A stretch of DNA of 64,000 nucleotides from Nonomuraea endophytica (GTDB taxonomy: Bacteria; Actinomycetota; Actinomycetes; Streptosporangiales; Streptosporangiaceae), in the NCBI RefSeq assembly GCF_014203235.1, contig NZ_JACHIN010000011.1, positions 124,001 to 188,000 on the forward strand, read 5' to 3'. Under the pieces are notes generated by a model that did no database searches, was not told where the DNA came from, and worked only from the letters and a program-made list of their open reading frames with translations. A program made the position numbers and the translations under genes. Positions 24,979 through 33,644 of this stretch are shown here, one piece after another (position 1 is the first letter of the stretch; every line of letters begins with the position of its first letter).

Positions 24979-27002
24979 AGAGAGTTCACCTTGATCAGGA
25001 GGAAGCCGTTGACGTCGACGGTGGCCCGGCAGCCGGGCGGGATGACCGTGGTCGCGGTCTCCTCGACCACGATCGCCGGCCCCGCCAGCTCGCCGTCCAG
25101 GTCCGCGCGGCGCAGCACCGGCGTGCGGTGCGCCTCGCCGTTGAAGATCACATCTCGTACGGCCGGCGCCTGCGCCCGGCCGGCCACCTGAGGCGCGGCC
25201 GAGGTCTTGGGAAAGGTGCCGAACCCGGTGCTGCGCAGCATGACCAGCTCCACCGGCGCCTCCGGCGTGGCATGGCCGTAGCGCCCGGTGTGCGCCTCGG
25301 CGTAACGCGCGGCCAGCGCGGCGAGAAAGCCGGGCTCGCCCGGCTCGGCGGCGTCGCGCAGGGGGATGGTCAGCGTGTAGTCCTGGCCCTCGTAGCGCAT
25401 GTCGACCGCGTGCTCGACCCGCCGCCGGTCCTCGGGCACGCCCTGCCCGGCCAGCGCCGTCAGCGCCTGCTCTTCCAGCTCCCGCAGCCGCGCCGCCATC
25501 TCGCCGCCGTCCACGCCGGCCTGCGGCCGGAAGAACGGGTGGGTGAGGTCGCGGCGCACGTCGGCCTCCAACATCCCCCACGCCGAGAACGCCCCCGGAA
25601 AGCGCGGCACCACCACGTCGGTGATGCCCAGTTCCCGGGCGATGAACGCCGCGTGCATGGCCCCGGCCCCGCCGAAGGCCACCAGGGTGAACTCCCTCGG
25701 CTCCACCCCGTGCTCGACCGTCAGCGTGCGGATCGCCTGGGCCATCTTGGCGTTGGCCACCTCGCACACGCCCTCGGCCAGCCGCAGCGGCTCCATGCCG
25801 AGCTCACCGGCCAGGTCCGCGATCGCCCTTTCGGCCGCGCCGGTGTCCAGCGTCATCAGGCCGCCCGCGAACCAGGCCGGATCGACCCGGCCGAGCACCA
25901 GGTTGGCGTCGGTGACGGTGGCCCGGGTGCCGCCACGGCCGTAACAGGCCGGACCGGGTACGGCTCCCGCCGACTCCGGGCCCACCCGCAGCGCCCCCGC
26001 CTCGGCGTAGGCCAGCGAACCGCCGCCCGCGCCGATGGTGTGCAGGTTCACGATCGGCATCAGCACCGGGTAGCCCTCGATGCGCGCCTCGGCGCTGACG
26101 TCGGGCCGCCCGCCCACCACCAGGGAGACGTCGAAGGAGGTGCCGCCCATGTCCACGCAGATGGCGTTCCCGCCGCCCAGCAGCCGCGCCGCCGCCACCC
26201 CGCCCATCGTGCCGCCGACCGGGCCCGACAGCAGCGTCTGCAGCGGGCGGCGCATCGCGTACCCGGCGTTGACCAGCCCGCCGGAGGACTGCATGACGTG
26301 CACCGGCACGCCGAGCCCGCGCCCGGCGAAGCGCTCCTGGATGCCGGCCAGGTAGCGGCGCACGACCGGGCCGGTGTAGGCCTCCAGAACGGCGCTGGAG
26401 GTGCGCTCGTACTCGCGCCACTCGCGCGCCACCTCGTGGCTGAGCACGACCAGCACGTCCGGGCCGAGCTCCTCGCGCAGGATCTGGCCCGCGCGGATCT
26501 CGTGGGCGGGGTTGGCGTAGGAGAACAGCAGGCTCACCGCCACCGCGTCGAAGCCCTCCTCGCGGGCCCGGCGGGCGGCGTGCCGTACCGCGGGCTCGTC
26601 CAGGGGCGTGAGCTCCTCGCCGCGCCAGTCCAGCCGGCCGGCGGCCTCCATGATGTCGGCGCGCGGCACCAGCGGGACGGGCTTGCGGTAGCGCAGGTCG
26701 AACATGCGCTCGCGGTTACCGCGGGCGATCTGGTAGACGTCGCGGGCGCCGCCGGAGGTCAGCAGCAGCACGCGGGCGCCCTTGCGCTCCAGCAGGGCGT
26801 TCAGGCCCTGCGTGGTGCCGTGGACGAAGAAGGAGATGCGCGCGGGCTCGGCGACGACGCGGCCGAGGGCGTTGAACACGCCCTCGGCCAGGTCGCCGGG
26901 GGTGGAGGGGGCCTTGGCCGCCACGACGGCGCCACTGCGCTCGTCATAGCAGACAACGTCGGTGAAGGTGCCGCCGATGTCCATCGCGACTCGATACGTC
27001 AT
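24975..27002 (-). CDS. hyuA: Hydantoinase A/oxoprolinase-type subunit (HyuA)
   Basis: Protein of 675 residues with the ASKHA ATPase fold of HyuA. The phosphate-1 motif DIGGTFTD is at 8-15. Typical later segments are FFVHGTTQGLNALLERKG, VLVVLSHEVAREWREYERTS, ICVDMGGTSFDVSLVVGG and TLVAFGGAGAMHAAF. It would use ATP to activate the cyclic substrate. ATG at 27002 is preferred to an in-frame GTG at 27011. It is followed directly by hyuB. Upstream is an epoxide-hydrolase gene on the same strand, with a large hairpin between. Confidence 0.9.
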   Translation of the reverse strand: MTYRVAMDIGGTFTDVVCYDERSGAVVAAKAPSTPGDLAEGVFNALGRVVAEPARISFFVHGTTQGLNALLERKGARVLLLTSGGARDVYQIARGNRERMFDLRYRKPVPLVPRADIMEAAGRLDWRGEELTPLDEPAVRHAARRAREEGFDAVAVSLLFSYANPAHEIRAGQILREELGPDVLVVLSHEVAREWREYERTSSAVLEAYTGPVVRRYLAGIQERFAGRGLGVPVHVMQSSGGLVNAGYAMRRPLQTLLSGPVGGTMGGVAAARLLGGGNAICVDMGGTSFDVSLVVGGRPDVSAEARIEGYPVLMPIVNLHTIGAGGGSLAYAEAGALRVGPESAGAVPGPACYGRGGTRATVTDANLVLGRVDPAWFAGGLMTLDTGAAERAIADLAGELGMEPLRLAEGVCEVANAKMAQAIRTLTVEHGVEPREFTLVAFGGAGAMHAAFIARELGITDVVVPRFPGAFSAWGMLEADVRRDLTHPFFRPQAGVDGGEMAARLRELEEQALTALAGQGVPEDRRRVEHAVDMRYEGQDYTLTIPLRDAAEPGEPGFLAALAARYAEAHTGRYGHATPEAPVELVMLRSTGFGTFPKTSAAPQVAGRAQAPAVRDVIFNGEAHRTPVLRRADLDGELAGPAIVVEETATTVIPPGCRATVDVNGFLLIKVNSL

Positions 27003-27018
27003 GCCCCGCACCGTATGC

Positions 27019-27069
27019 GGAACCCGGACCCGCGCGCTGTGCGGGGTGCACAGCGAAGGGCCGGGTTCC
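27019..27069. terminator. Nested hairpin between epoxide hydrolase and hyuA
   Basis: The outer arms GGAACCCGG (27019-27027) and CCGGGTTCC (27061-27069) enclose inner arms GCTGTGC (27036-27042) and GCACAGC (27048-27054). It begins six bases past the epoxide-hydrolase stop and ends 16 bases before the hyuA start. It could terminate the upstream gene or act as an attenuator. The inner TGTGC/GCACA dyad could instead be an operator. Confidence 0.55.
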
Positions 27070-27074
27070 GGGCG

Positions 27075-28205
27075 TCATGCCCTGAGCTGGGTGAAGAACT
27101 CCCGCACGTCGCTGACGTAGGCCTGCGGCTGCTCCAGCGCGGCGAACGTGCCGCCCCGCTCGTGCTCGATCCACGCCACGACGTTGTTGTCGCGCTCGGC
27201 GAAGCGGCGGATCGGGCGCAGGATGTCGCGCGGGAAGACCGAGATCGCCGTCGGCACCGTGGCGGGCTTCAGCTCCCACTCCACCGTGGTGTCCTGCTCG
27301 GTGTCGGGCGTCTCGACGAACGAGCGGGCCGCAGAGCCCGCCGTGTTCGTCAGCCAGTAGATCATGGTCGTGGTCAGCAGCCGGTCGCGGTCGACGCCGC
27401 CGTCGCTCCACTCGTGGTAGACGCTGGCGAACCAGGCCAGCAGCGCCACGGGGGAGTCGGCCATGCCGTAGGCGAACGCCTGCGGGCGGGTGGACTGGAT
27501 GAGCTTGTAGCCGTACTGCTCGTGCTGGTAGGCCTCGCGGAAGGCCATGCGCTCGGTCTCGGTCGCGGTGAGGTCGTCCATCTCGCCGGGCAGGCCCAGC
27601 GGGAAGCAGATCAGGCCGTTGCCGTGCATCCCGACGACCCTCTCGGGCGCCAGCACGCCGACCTCGCGCGAGATCCACGTGCCCCAGTCGCCGCCCTGCA
27701 CGCCGAACTTCTCATAGCCCAGGCGCGACATCAGCTCCAGCCACGCTCCGGCGATGCGGGTGGCGCCCCAGCCCATCTCCCGGGTCGGACCGGACAGGCC
27801 GTATCCCGGCAGCGACGGGATGACCAGGTGGAACTCGCGCGCCAGCGGCGCGATGACGTCCAGGTACTCCACCGGCGAGCTGGGCCAGCCGTGGGTGATC
27901 AGCAGTGGCAGCGCGTCGGGGCGCGGGGAGCGCACGTGCAGGAAGTGCACGTTCTGGCCGTCGATCTCGGTGGTGAACTGCGGGTGGGCGTTGAGTTCGG
28001 CCTCGGCGGCGCGCCAGTCATAGCCGGTACGCCAGTACGCGACGAGGTCCTTCAGCTCGGCCAAAGGCACTCCGAGGCGCCAGCCCTGGCCGGGCACCTC
28101 GTCGGGCCAGCGGGCCAGGTCGAGCCGCGTGCGCAGATCGTCCAGGTCGGCGGCGGGGACGGCGAGGGTGAAGGGCTGGATGAGGGTCAAGGCGTAATCC
28201 TCCAT
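27075..28205 (-). CDS. Epoxide hydrolase (EHN-type alpha/beta hydrolase)
   Basis: Protein of 376 residues with the N-terminal epoxide-hydrolase (EHN) domain (FTLAVPAADLDDLRTRLDLA) followed by an alpha/beta-hydrolase core. The oxyanion motif HGWP is at 105-108 and the nucleophile Asp173 is in GVQGGDWGTW. These match juvenile-hormone/microsomal-type epoxide hydrolases. ATG at 28205 is chosen because the EHN domain starts there; earlier in-frame codons run through the operator region. Same strand as hyuAB, but separated by a hairpin. Confidence 0.85.
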   Translation of the reverse strand: MEDYALTLIQPFTLAVPAADLDDLRTRLDLARWPDEVPGQGWRLGVPLAELKDLVAYWRTGYDWRAAEAELNAHPQFTTEIDGQNVHFLHVRSPRPDALPLLITHGWPSSPVEYLDVIAPLAREFHLVIPSLPGYGLSGPTREMGWGATRIAGAWLELMSRLGYEKFGVQGGDWGTWISREVGVLAPERVVGMHGNGLICFPLGLPGEMDDLTATETERMAFREAYQHEQYGYKLIQSTRPQAFAYGMADSPVALLAWFASVYHEWSDGGVDRDRLLTTTMIYWLTNTAGSAARSFVETPDTEQDTTVEWELKPATVPTAISVFPRDILRPIRRFAERDNNVVAWIEHERGGTFAALEQPQAYVSDVREFFTQLRA

Positions 28206-28210
28206 AGTTT

Positions 28211-28238
28211 CGGTACGCTGTACCGTACACCATACGGT
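28211..28238. promoter_or_regulatory. Overlapping inverted repeats upstream of epoxide hydrolase
   Basis: CGGTAC-GCT-GTACCG (28211-28225) overlaps ACCGTA-CACCA-TACGGT (28222-28238). The pair lies just upstream of the epoxide-hydrolase ATG and resembles a TetR/GntR-type operator. No adjacent regulator gene of those families is present. Confidence 0.55.
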
Positions 28239-28278
28239 TCGGAGGGCGCAAGAAGGAAATCTCCGGCCTTCACCTGCT

Positions 28279-28689
28279 TCAGCGGGGGTATTCCACCTTC
28301 GCCTCGTCACCCGTGATGATCAGGCCCGCGTTCGTGCCGCCGACCGCCACCGAACGCTCCCCCGACGCCGTCACCGACGGCGCCGCCGGCACCATCGCCG
28401 CGATCTCCGCCGCCAGCCCCGGCTCGGCCTCCAGCGCCCGCCGGATCACCAGCCGCAACGCCGCCACATAGTCGGCGTCACCCGGATGCGCCGCCAGCTC
28501 CTCGATCGCCGCAGGACCCGCCCCCACGGCATCGGCGCCGCCGAACAGCCGCCGCAAGATCCTCGTGCCCAGCCCCACCGTCGACTGCGCCGCCGCCTCC
28601 TGCGTCTTGGCCAGCACCGCCCCGCCGTACGCGCTGACCGCCGCACTCACATACGGCATCACGTCACCCGCGAGCGCCGCCACGTCCAT
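28279..28689 (-). CDS. Small protein of unknown function following the ATPase-LuxR gene
   Basis: Protein of 136 residues. The N-terminal part is helical (MDVAALAGDVMPYVSAAVSA, then LAKTQEAAAQSTVGLGTRIL). The tail reads SVTASGERSVAVGGTNAG and LIITGDEAKVE, a glycine-rich short-beta pattern I have the impression occurs at the ends of actinobacterial proteins encoded beside signalling NTPases. ATG at 28689 follows GGAGGGG. It lies 16 bp after the LuxR-type gene on the same strand, so the two are probably one operon. I do not recognise a named family. Confidence 0.6.
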   Translation of the reverse strand: MDVAALAGDVMPYVSAAVSAYGGAVLAKTQEAAAQSTVGLGTRILRRLFGGADAVGAGPAAIEELAAHPGDADYVAALRLVIRRALEAEPGLAAEIAAMVPAAPSVTASGERSVAVGGTNAGLIITGDEAKVEYPR

Positions 28690-28705
28690 CCGACCCCTCC
28701 ACCCT

Positions 28706-31000
28706 TCAGGAACCACTGCCCGCCGCCACCAGCTCCGCGATCTCCACCCGCGACGACACCCCCAGCTTCGCCAGGATGTGCTCCACGTGCGCGTCCGCCG
28801 TCCGCTTGGAGATCACCAGCCGCTCGGCGATCTCCCGGTTCGTCAGCCCCTCCTCCACCAGCCCCGCCACCTCACGCTCACGCGGCGACAGCAACTCCAT
28901 CGCCGCCCGCCGCGGCGCCTGCACCGGGATCGCGTCCACGTCCATGTCCGCCAGCTCCACCGCGTCCCCCAGCGACAACCCCGACCCCTGCCGGAAGATC
29001 GCCGCATACCGCTCGGAACCCAGGCTCTTCGACACCAGCGCGATCGCCCGATCGTGATGGCGCAGCAGCGACGGCGCACCCGCCAGCGGGGCCGCGAACT
29101 GCTGCCACACCCGATCGGCCGCCCCCAGCAGCCAGCACGCCCGCACCATCCGCTCCTGATCGGCCGCCTGCCACGCCAAAAGCTCCAGGCAGTCGGCCAC
29201 CGCCAGATGATCACCCAGCGCGTACTTCATCCGCACCGCCAGCCGCGCCTCCCGCACCGAACCCGCCAGATCACCCAGCGTCCAGCGCGCCAGCGCCCGC
29301 AGGAACAGCACATACCCCTGCAACCAGCACTCCCCCGACCCCTCGCCCAGCAGCTCCAGCACCTCGCCGGTCACCGCCAGCGCCGTCTGCCCGTCACCCG
29401 ACAGCGCGTACAGCGCCCCCTTCTCCATCAGCGCGATCGCCAGCCCCGTACGGTCCCCCAGCGCAGTCAACCGCGCACACGCGTCGTCGAACAGCGGAAA
29501 CCCCTCATCCGGCCGCCCGCTCAGCAGCCGGTGCACCGCCAGATGCTGGATCGCCAACGCCCGCAGCCGCTCATCGTCCAGCTCCTTGGCGATCGCCAGC
29601 GACTCCTCGATCCACGGCAGCGCCACCCGCTGCGCCCCCTGCTGCAACGCGAAGAACCCCAGATGCCCCAGCCCCTCGGCCCGCTCGGGAACCCACGCCG
29701 GCACCCGGCCCAGCGCCCGCTCCAGCCACACCCGCCCCTCGGCCAGCCGCGCCCCGCACAACCAGTACGGCCACAGCGACACCGCGAACCGCAGAGCCTC
29801 CCGCTCCCCGCCCGACTGACCCAGCGCGAACTCCAGCGCCGCCCGCACGTTCGGCCGCTCCCGGTCCAGCCCGTGATACAGCGCCAGCTGATCCCCCGTG
29901 AACGCCCGCACCGAGAACCGCTCCGCCATCGACCGGTAATAGTCCAGATGCCGCCGCCGCACCCTCTCCTGCTGCCCCATCAGCGCCAGTTGCTCGGCCC
30001 CGAACTCCCGCAACGTGTCCAGCAGCCGGTAACGGTCCTGACGCCCCTCCATCCGCAGCAGCACCGACTTGTCCACCAGCCCGACCAGATGCTCGATGAT
30101 CCGCCCCACCGGCAACTGCTCGTCCTGGCACACCGCCTCGGCCGCCGCCAGGTCGAACGACCCCGCGAACACCGACAGCCGCGCCCACAACAGCCGCTCG
30201 TCGCCGTCGCACAGATCATGGCTCCACGTGATCGTCGTGCGCAGCGTCTGATGCCGCGGCAACGAGCTGCGCCGCGCCGTCAGCAGGCTGAACCGGTCCT
30301 CCAGCCGCGCCAGCAACCCCTCCAGCGGAATCGCCCGCAACCGCACCGTCGCCAGCTCGATCGCCAGCGGAATCCCGTCCAGCCGCCGGCACAGAGCCGC
30401 CACCGACGCGTGATTGTCCTCATTCACCGTGAAACCCGGCACCACCGCCGCCGCCCGCTGCGCGAACAACGCCACCGCGTCCTCACCCGAACCCAGATCG
30501 AGCACCGGCAGCGGCGGGATCGCCAGCGTGTGCTCCCCCGCCACGTCCAGCGGCTGGCGCGTCGTGGCCAGGATCGTCACCGCCGGCGCCTCCCGCAGCA
30601 GCACCTCCGCCAGCATCGCGCACGCCTCGACCAGATGCTCACACGTGTCCAGCACCAGCAGCACCTGCCGCCCCGCCAGACAGTCGACCAGATGCTCCAG
30701 CGCCGGCCGCGCGTCCTGCTCCGGCAGCCCCAGCGCCGCCGCCACCGTGTGCGCCAGCAGCCCCGCGTCCACCAGCGCCGACAGCTCCACCAGGCACACC
30801 CCGTCGGCGAACCGCTCACGCGCCTCGTGCGCGCCCTGTAACGCGATCCGCGTCTTGCCCACGCCACCCGGGCCCACCAGCGTCACCAGCCGGGCCTCAT
30901 CCAGCAGCCTGGCCACCATCGCCAGCTCTCGCGGCCGGCCGACGAACCCGGTCACCTGCACGGGAAGGCCCCCGCGCCGCATGTCCATCGCCGGTGCCAT
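28706..31000 (-). CDS. ATPase-LuxR regulator (NB-ARC/LAL-like)
   Basis: Protein of 764 residues. Walker A GPGGVGKT is at 43-50 and the Walker B-like VLLVLDTCEHL lies about 65 residues later. A winged helix with RYRLLDTLREFGAEQ closes the NTPase module (about 330-350). A TPR-like helical region spans about 380-690. The C-terminal LuxR/NarL HTH (about 700-757) reads LSPREREVAGLVEEGLTNRE and IAERLVISKRTADAHV. It is an STAND-type transcriptional activator. ATG at 31000 follows GGAGGGG. It is divergent from a short homologous ATPase, with a symmetric intergenic region. Confidence 0.9.
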   Translation of the reverse strand: MAPAMDMRRGGLPVQVTGFVGRPRELAMVARLLDEARLVTLVGPGGVGKTRIALQGAHEARERFADGVCLVELSALVDAGLLAHTVAAALGLPEQDARPALEHLVDCLAGRQVLLVLDTCEHLVEACAMLAEVLLREAPAVTILATTRQPLDVAGEHTLAIPPLPVLDLGSGEDAVALFAQRAAAVVPGFTVNEDNHASVAALCRRLDGIPLAIELATVRLRAIPLEGLLARLEDRFSLLTARRSSLPRHQTLRTTITWSHDLCDGDERLLWARLSVFAGSFDLAAAEAVCQDEQLPVGRIIEHLVGLVDKSVLLRMEGRQDRYRLLDTLREFGAEQLALMGQQERVRRRHLDYYRSMAERFSVRAFTGDQLALYHGLDRERPNVRAALEFALGQSGGEREALRFAVSLWPYWLCGARLAEGRVWLERALGRVPAWVPERAEGLGHLGFFALQQGAQRVALPWIEESLAIAKELDDERLRALAIQHLAVHRLLSGRPDEGFPLFDDACARLTALGDRTGLAIALMEKGALYALSGDGQTALAVTGEVLELLGEGSGECWLQGYVLFLRALARWTLGDLAGSVREARLAVRMKYALGDHLAVADCLELLAWQAADQERMVRACWLLGAADRVWQQFAAPLAGAPSLLRHHDRAIALVSKSLGSERYAAIFRQGSGLSLGDAVELADMDVDAIPVQAPRRAAMELLSPREREVAGLVEEGLTNREIAERLVISKRTADAHVEHILAKLGVSSRVEIAELVAAGSGS

Positions 31001-31059
31001 CGACCCCTCCCGGATCCGCCTCGATTGCCTCAGCGTACGCGCCGGATGACAATTCGTAA

Positions 31060-31114
31060 GGGGGTATACCTAGAAGATCCAGCCGCGATTTTAGGTATGC
31101 GGATAGGTACCCCC
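31060..31114. promoter_or_regulatory. Nested inverted repeats between the divergent ATPase genes
   Basis: GGGGGTA (31060-31066) faces TACCCCC (31108-31114), and inside them ATACCTA (31066-31072) faces TAGGTAT (31092-31098). The symmetric arrangement lies between the divergent LuxR-type gene and the short ATPase gene and probably binds a common regulator, perhaps the LuxR-type protein itself. Its left half resembles 11331-11344. Confidence 0.5.
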
Positions 31115-31155
31115 GCCCGAGGCGCCACGCCCCCCGCGTCCACAACACTCGAAGC

Positions 31156-32013
31156 GTGAGTGCGGGCGACGCCCTCGTCGGGCGTGATCAACACCGGGAC
31201 AAGATCCTCCACCTGCTCGGCCGCGAACGGCTGGTGACCATCACCGGAGCCGGAGGCGTCGGCAAGAGCGCACTGGCCCGCGCGGTGGCCGCCGGCTTCG
31301 ACCCGGCCGCCCGCCTGATCGACCTCGACCCCTCCAACGTCCACGAGACGATCCTCAGCGGCGAGCGCCTGCCGTGGGACGGCGGCGAACCACCCCGCCT
31401 GCTCGTCCTGGACACCTGCGACCACGTCGTCGACCGCTGCGTCGCCCTCGTCGAACGCCTGCTGCGCGGCCTGCCCGGCCTGCGCGTCCTGGTCACCGGC
31501 CGCGAGGTCCTGGGCATCCCCGGCGAGCACGTCACCGTCGCCGCCCCCCTGTCGGCACCCGACGCCGCCACCCTCTTCCACGTGCGCTCCGGCGGCCTGC
31601 GCGCCGACCCCGACGTCCTGGCCCGCCTCGAAGGCGTGCCCCTGGCCATCGAGATCGCCGCCGAGCACCTGCTGGAGTCCGGCAAGCTCGCCGAGATGCT
31701 CGACAACGGCGCCTTCCACACCCTGCCCGCGGGCCCCGCGCACCCGGCCCGGCACGCCAGCATGCGCGCGGCCGCCGCCTGGAGCCACCGCCAGTGCCAC
31801 CCGCTCGACACGCAGGCCTGGGAACGGCTGGCCGCCTTCGACACCCCCTTCGGCCTGGAGGAGGCCGAACGCGCGCTGACCGGCCACCGCACCGCCGACG
31901 CCGCCGAGGCGGTGGCAAGGCTGGTGGAGCGTTCCATCGTCCTCGTCGACTCGGCCGCGGTGGACGGTCGCTGGTACCGTATGCCGTTCCACCTCCGCGC
32001 CTTTACAAAGTAG
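31156..32013 (+). CDS. Short STAND/NB-ARC ATPase without output domain
   Basis: Protein of 285 residues homologous to the N-terminal NTPase of the neighbouring regulator. Walker A GAGGVGKS is at 31-38, followed by LLVLDTCDHVV, VLVTGREVLGIPGEHV and GVPLAIEIAAEHLLE. It stops at WYRMPFHLRAFTK, where the winged helix of full-length relatives would continue towards TPR and HTH regions. It may be a naturally short form or a truncation. The TAG stop (32011-32013) lies within a 20-bp element also found at 20405. The GTG start is at 31156. Confidence 0.7.
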   Translation: MSAGDALVGRDQHRDKILHLLGRERLVTITGAGGVGKSALARAVAAGFDPAARLIDLDPSNVHETILSGERLPWDGGEPPRLLVLDTCDHVVDRCVALVERLLRGLPGLRVLVTGREVLGIPGEHVTVAAPLSAPDAATLFHVRSGGLRADPDVLARLEGVPLAIEIAAEHLLESGKLAEMLDNGAFHTLPAGPAHPARHASMRAAAAWSHRQCHPLDTQAWERLAAFDTPFGLEEAERALTGHRTADAAEAVARLVERSIVLVDSAAVDGRWYRMPFHLRAFTK

Positions 32014-32017
32014 ATCA
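31998..32017. repeat. Second copy of the 20-bp element, spanning a stop codon
   Basis: CGCCTTTACAAAGTAGATCA is identical to 20405-20424. Here it covers the last codons and TAG of the short ATPase gene and the 3' side of the convergent PucR gene, so it is not an obvious promoter of either. A 16/20 variant, CGCCTTTACATTGTAGATTT, is at 37501-37520. Confidence 0.7.
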
Positions 32018-32033
32018 CTGGCGTGGCCGGTTC

Positions 32034-33644
32034 TCACCGGCTCACGTGCACCGCCAGATGCAGGGCCAAGCGCGTCGCCGGGTCCTCCAGGTCGTAGCCC
32101 GCAGCCCGGACCCGTTCCAGCCGGGTCGTCACCGTGTTGCGGTGCACCCCCAGCCGCTCGGCCGCCCGCAGCGCCCCGCCGCCATCCAGCACGGCGGCCA
32201 GCGTCGCCAGCAGGCTCCCGTCCTTGTCCGCCGCCCGCAACGGCCCCAGCACCACCTCCGCCGGCGCCCGCAGCACCCCAGCGGGCAGCGCCGCCAGTAG
32301 CTCCGCCGGACCCATCCGATCCGCCCGCGCCACCGCCCCGGCCCGCGCGGTGAACGCCGCGGCCTCGGCACCCAGCAGCGACTCCCCCACCGCGCCGAGC
32401 CGCTCCACCTGCCGCCCCGCCCCCGCCGCGACCGCCCGCGGCAGCAACCGAGCGCACTCCTGCAGCCGTACGGCCAGCGCCCCCGGCCCCAGCTCCGCCC
32501 AACCGGCCCACCCCTCCCCCCGCCGCATCACCGGCACCGCCCCCAGCGCCCCCACCAGCAGCTCCCTGACCATCGCGTGCTCGGCCGGATCCGGCTGCCA
32601 CCCCACCGGCCTGACCACGAACCCGCTCACCGGCCCGTGCACCGCCCACCCCAGCGCCGCCGCCCGCCCCAGCGCCTCCCGCACATCCCCCACCACACCG
32701 GGAACCGCCCCGGGAAACGCCCCGGGAAACGCCTCAGTGCCCGCGCCCGCCACCACTCCGGCCCCCACGCCGGCCCTCACGTCCGGCATCGCGCCCGCCC
32801 CCACGCCGCCCGGCACGTCCTGCTCAGGCACCGTGTCCAGCGGCTCGGCGTCCAGCAGCGCCTCCGGCATCGCCAGCAGCCGCTCGGCCAGCGCCTCCTG
32901 CACCGCGAACTCCCGCCCGGCCACCAGCCGCTCCCCCGCCGCCCACGCGCTCAGCGCCGCCACCGCCAGCCCCAGCACGGTCCGCACCACCGACGGCCAC
33001 CCGGGCGAGCGCACCGCCCCGGACGCCACCAGCCGCCCCAGCCCATCGGGCAGATCCATGTCCACCAGCACCCGCTCCCCACCGGAAGCCGAGTCACCCT
33101 CGGCGGCCGCCCGGCCTGCCAGACGCGTGCCGTACCGATCGAGAAAAGCGACGGACGTGCCGGGCAGCTCCGCGTTCAGCACCCCCAGCACCCGCCGCGC
33201 CGAGGCCCCCGCCTCGGCGATCCGCGTGGCGCAGCGCGCCACCAGCTGCGTGCGCGCCGCCTCGGGACGCGAGGCCGCCGAGGCCACCTCCACCGCCGTC
33301 ACCAGCGGATCGCCGTCCACGAAGATCAGCGTCACGCCCAGCCGCTCCGCCAGCACCTCCCCCGACCCCGCGCTCAGCGCACTGGAGGGCGCGATCACGC
33401 ACGCCGCCGCCTGCTCCCACGCCCGCCGCATCGCCATCTCCACCGCCCACCCGCCCGAGGCCGCCGCCCCGATCAGGACGACCGCGGTGTGCGGCACCAC
33501 ATCGGCGAACACGCCCAGCTCGTCCACGATCCGCACCTGATGCACCGGGTTGGCGCCACTGCCGTACATGTGCGCCCCAGCCAGCGGACCCGCGTCCACC
33601 AGCTCGGCCACCGTCACCGGCGACTCCCACCCCCGCGCCCTCAC
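32034..33644 (-). CDS. PucR-family transcriptional regulator
   Basis: Protein of 536 residues. The N-terminal PucR domain begins VTVAELVDAGPLAGAHMYGS. The middle is a GGDEF-like region with an alanine/glycine-rich linker (GAVPGVVGDV). The C-terminal PucR HTH_30 helix-turn-helix reads LRAAERLGVHRNTVTTRLER. PucR proteins control purine and related ring catabolism. The GTG at 33644 overlaps the stop of the DUF917 gene (GTGA). It is the last gene of a coupled four-gene operon and probably controls it. Confidence 0.85.
   Translation of the reverse strand: MRARGWESPVTVAELVDAGPLAGAHMYGSGANPVHQVRIVDELGVFADVVPHTAVVLIGAAASGGWAVEMAMRRAWEQAAACVIAPSSALSAGSGEVLAERLGVTLIFVDGDPLVTAVEVASAASRPEAARTQLVARCATRIAEAGASARRVLGVLNAELPGTSVAFLDRYGTRLAGRAAAEGDSASGGERVLVDMDLPDGLGRLVASGAVRSPGWPSVVRTVLGLAVAALSAWAAGERLVAGREFAVQEALAERLLAMPEALLDAEPLDTVPEQDVPGGVGAGAMPDVRAGVGAGVVAGAGTEAFPGAFPGAVPGVVGDVREALGRAAALGWAVHGPVSGFVVRPVGWQPDPAEHAMVRELLVGALGAVPVMRRGEGWAGWAELGPGALAVRLQECARLLPRAVAAGAGRQVERLGAVGESLLGAEAAAFTARAGAVARADRMGPAELLAALPAGVLRAPAEVVLGPLRAADKDGSLLATLAAVLDGGGALRAAERLGVHRNTVTTRLERVRAAGYDLEDPATRLALHLAVHVSR

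Noticed and set aside
25128..28316. A 1062-codon open frame on the plus strand opposite hyuA and epoxide hydrolase
   Set aside because: Repetitive His/Arg/Gly/Ala composition with no domain; antisense of two well-supported enzymes.
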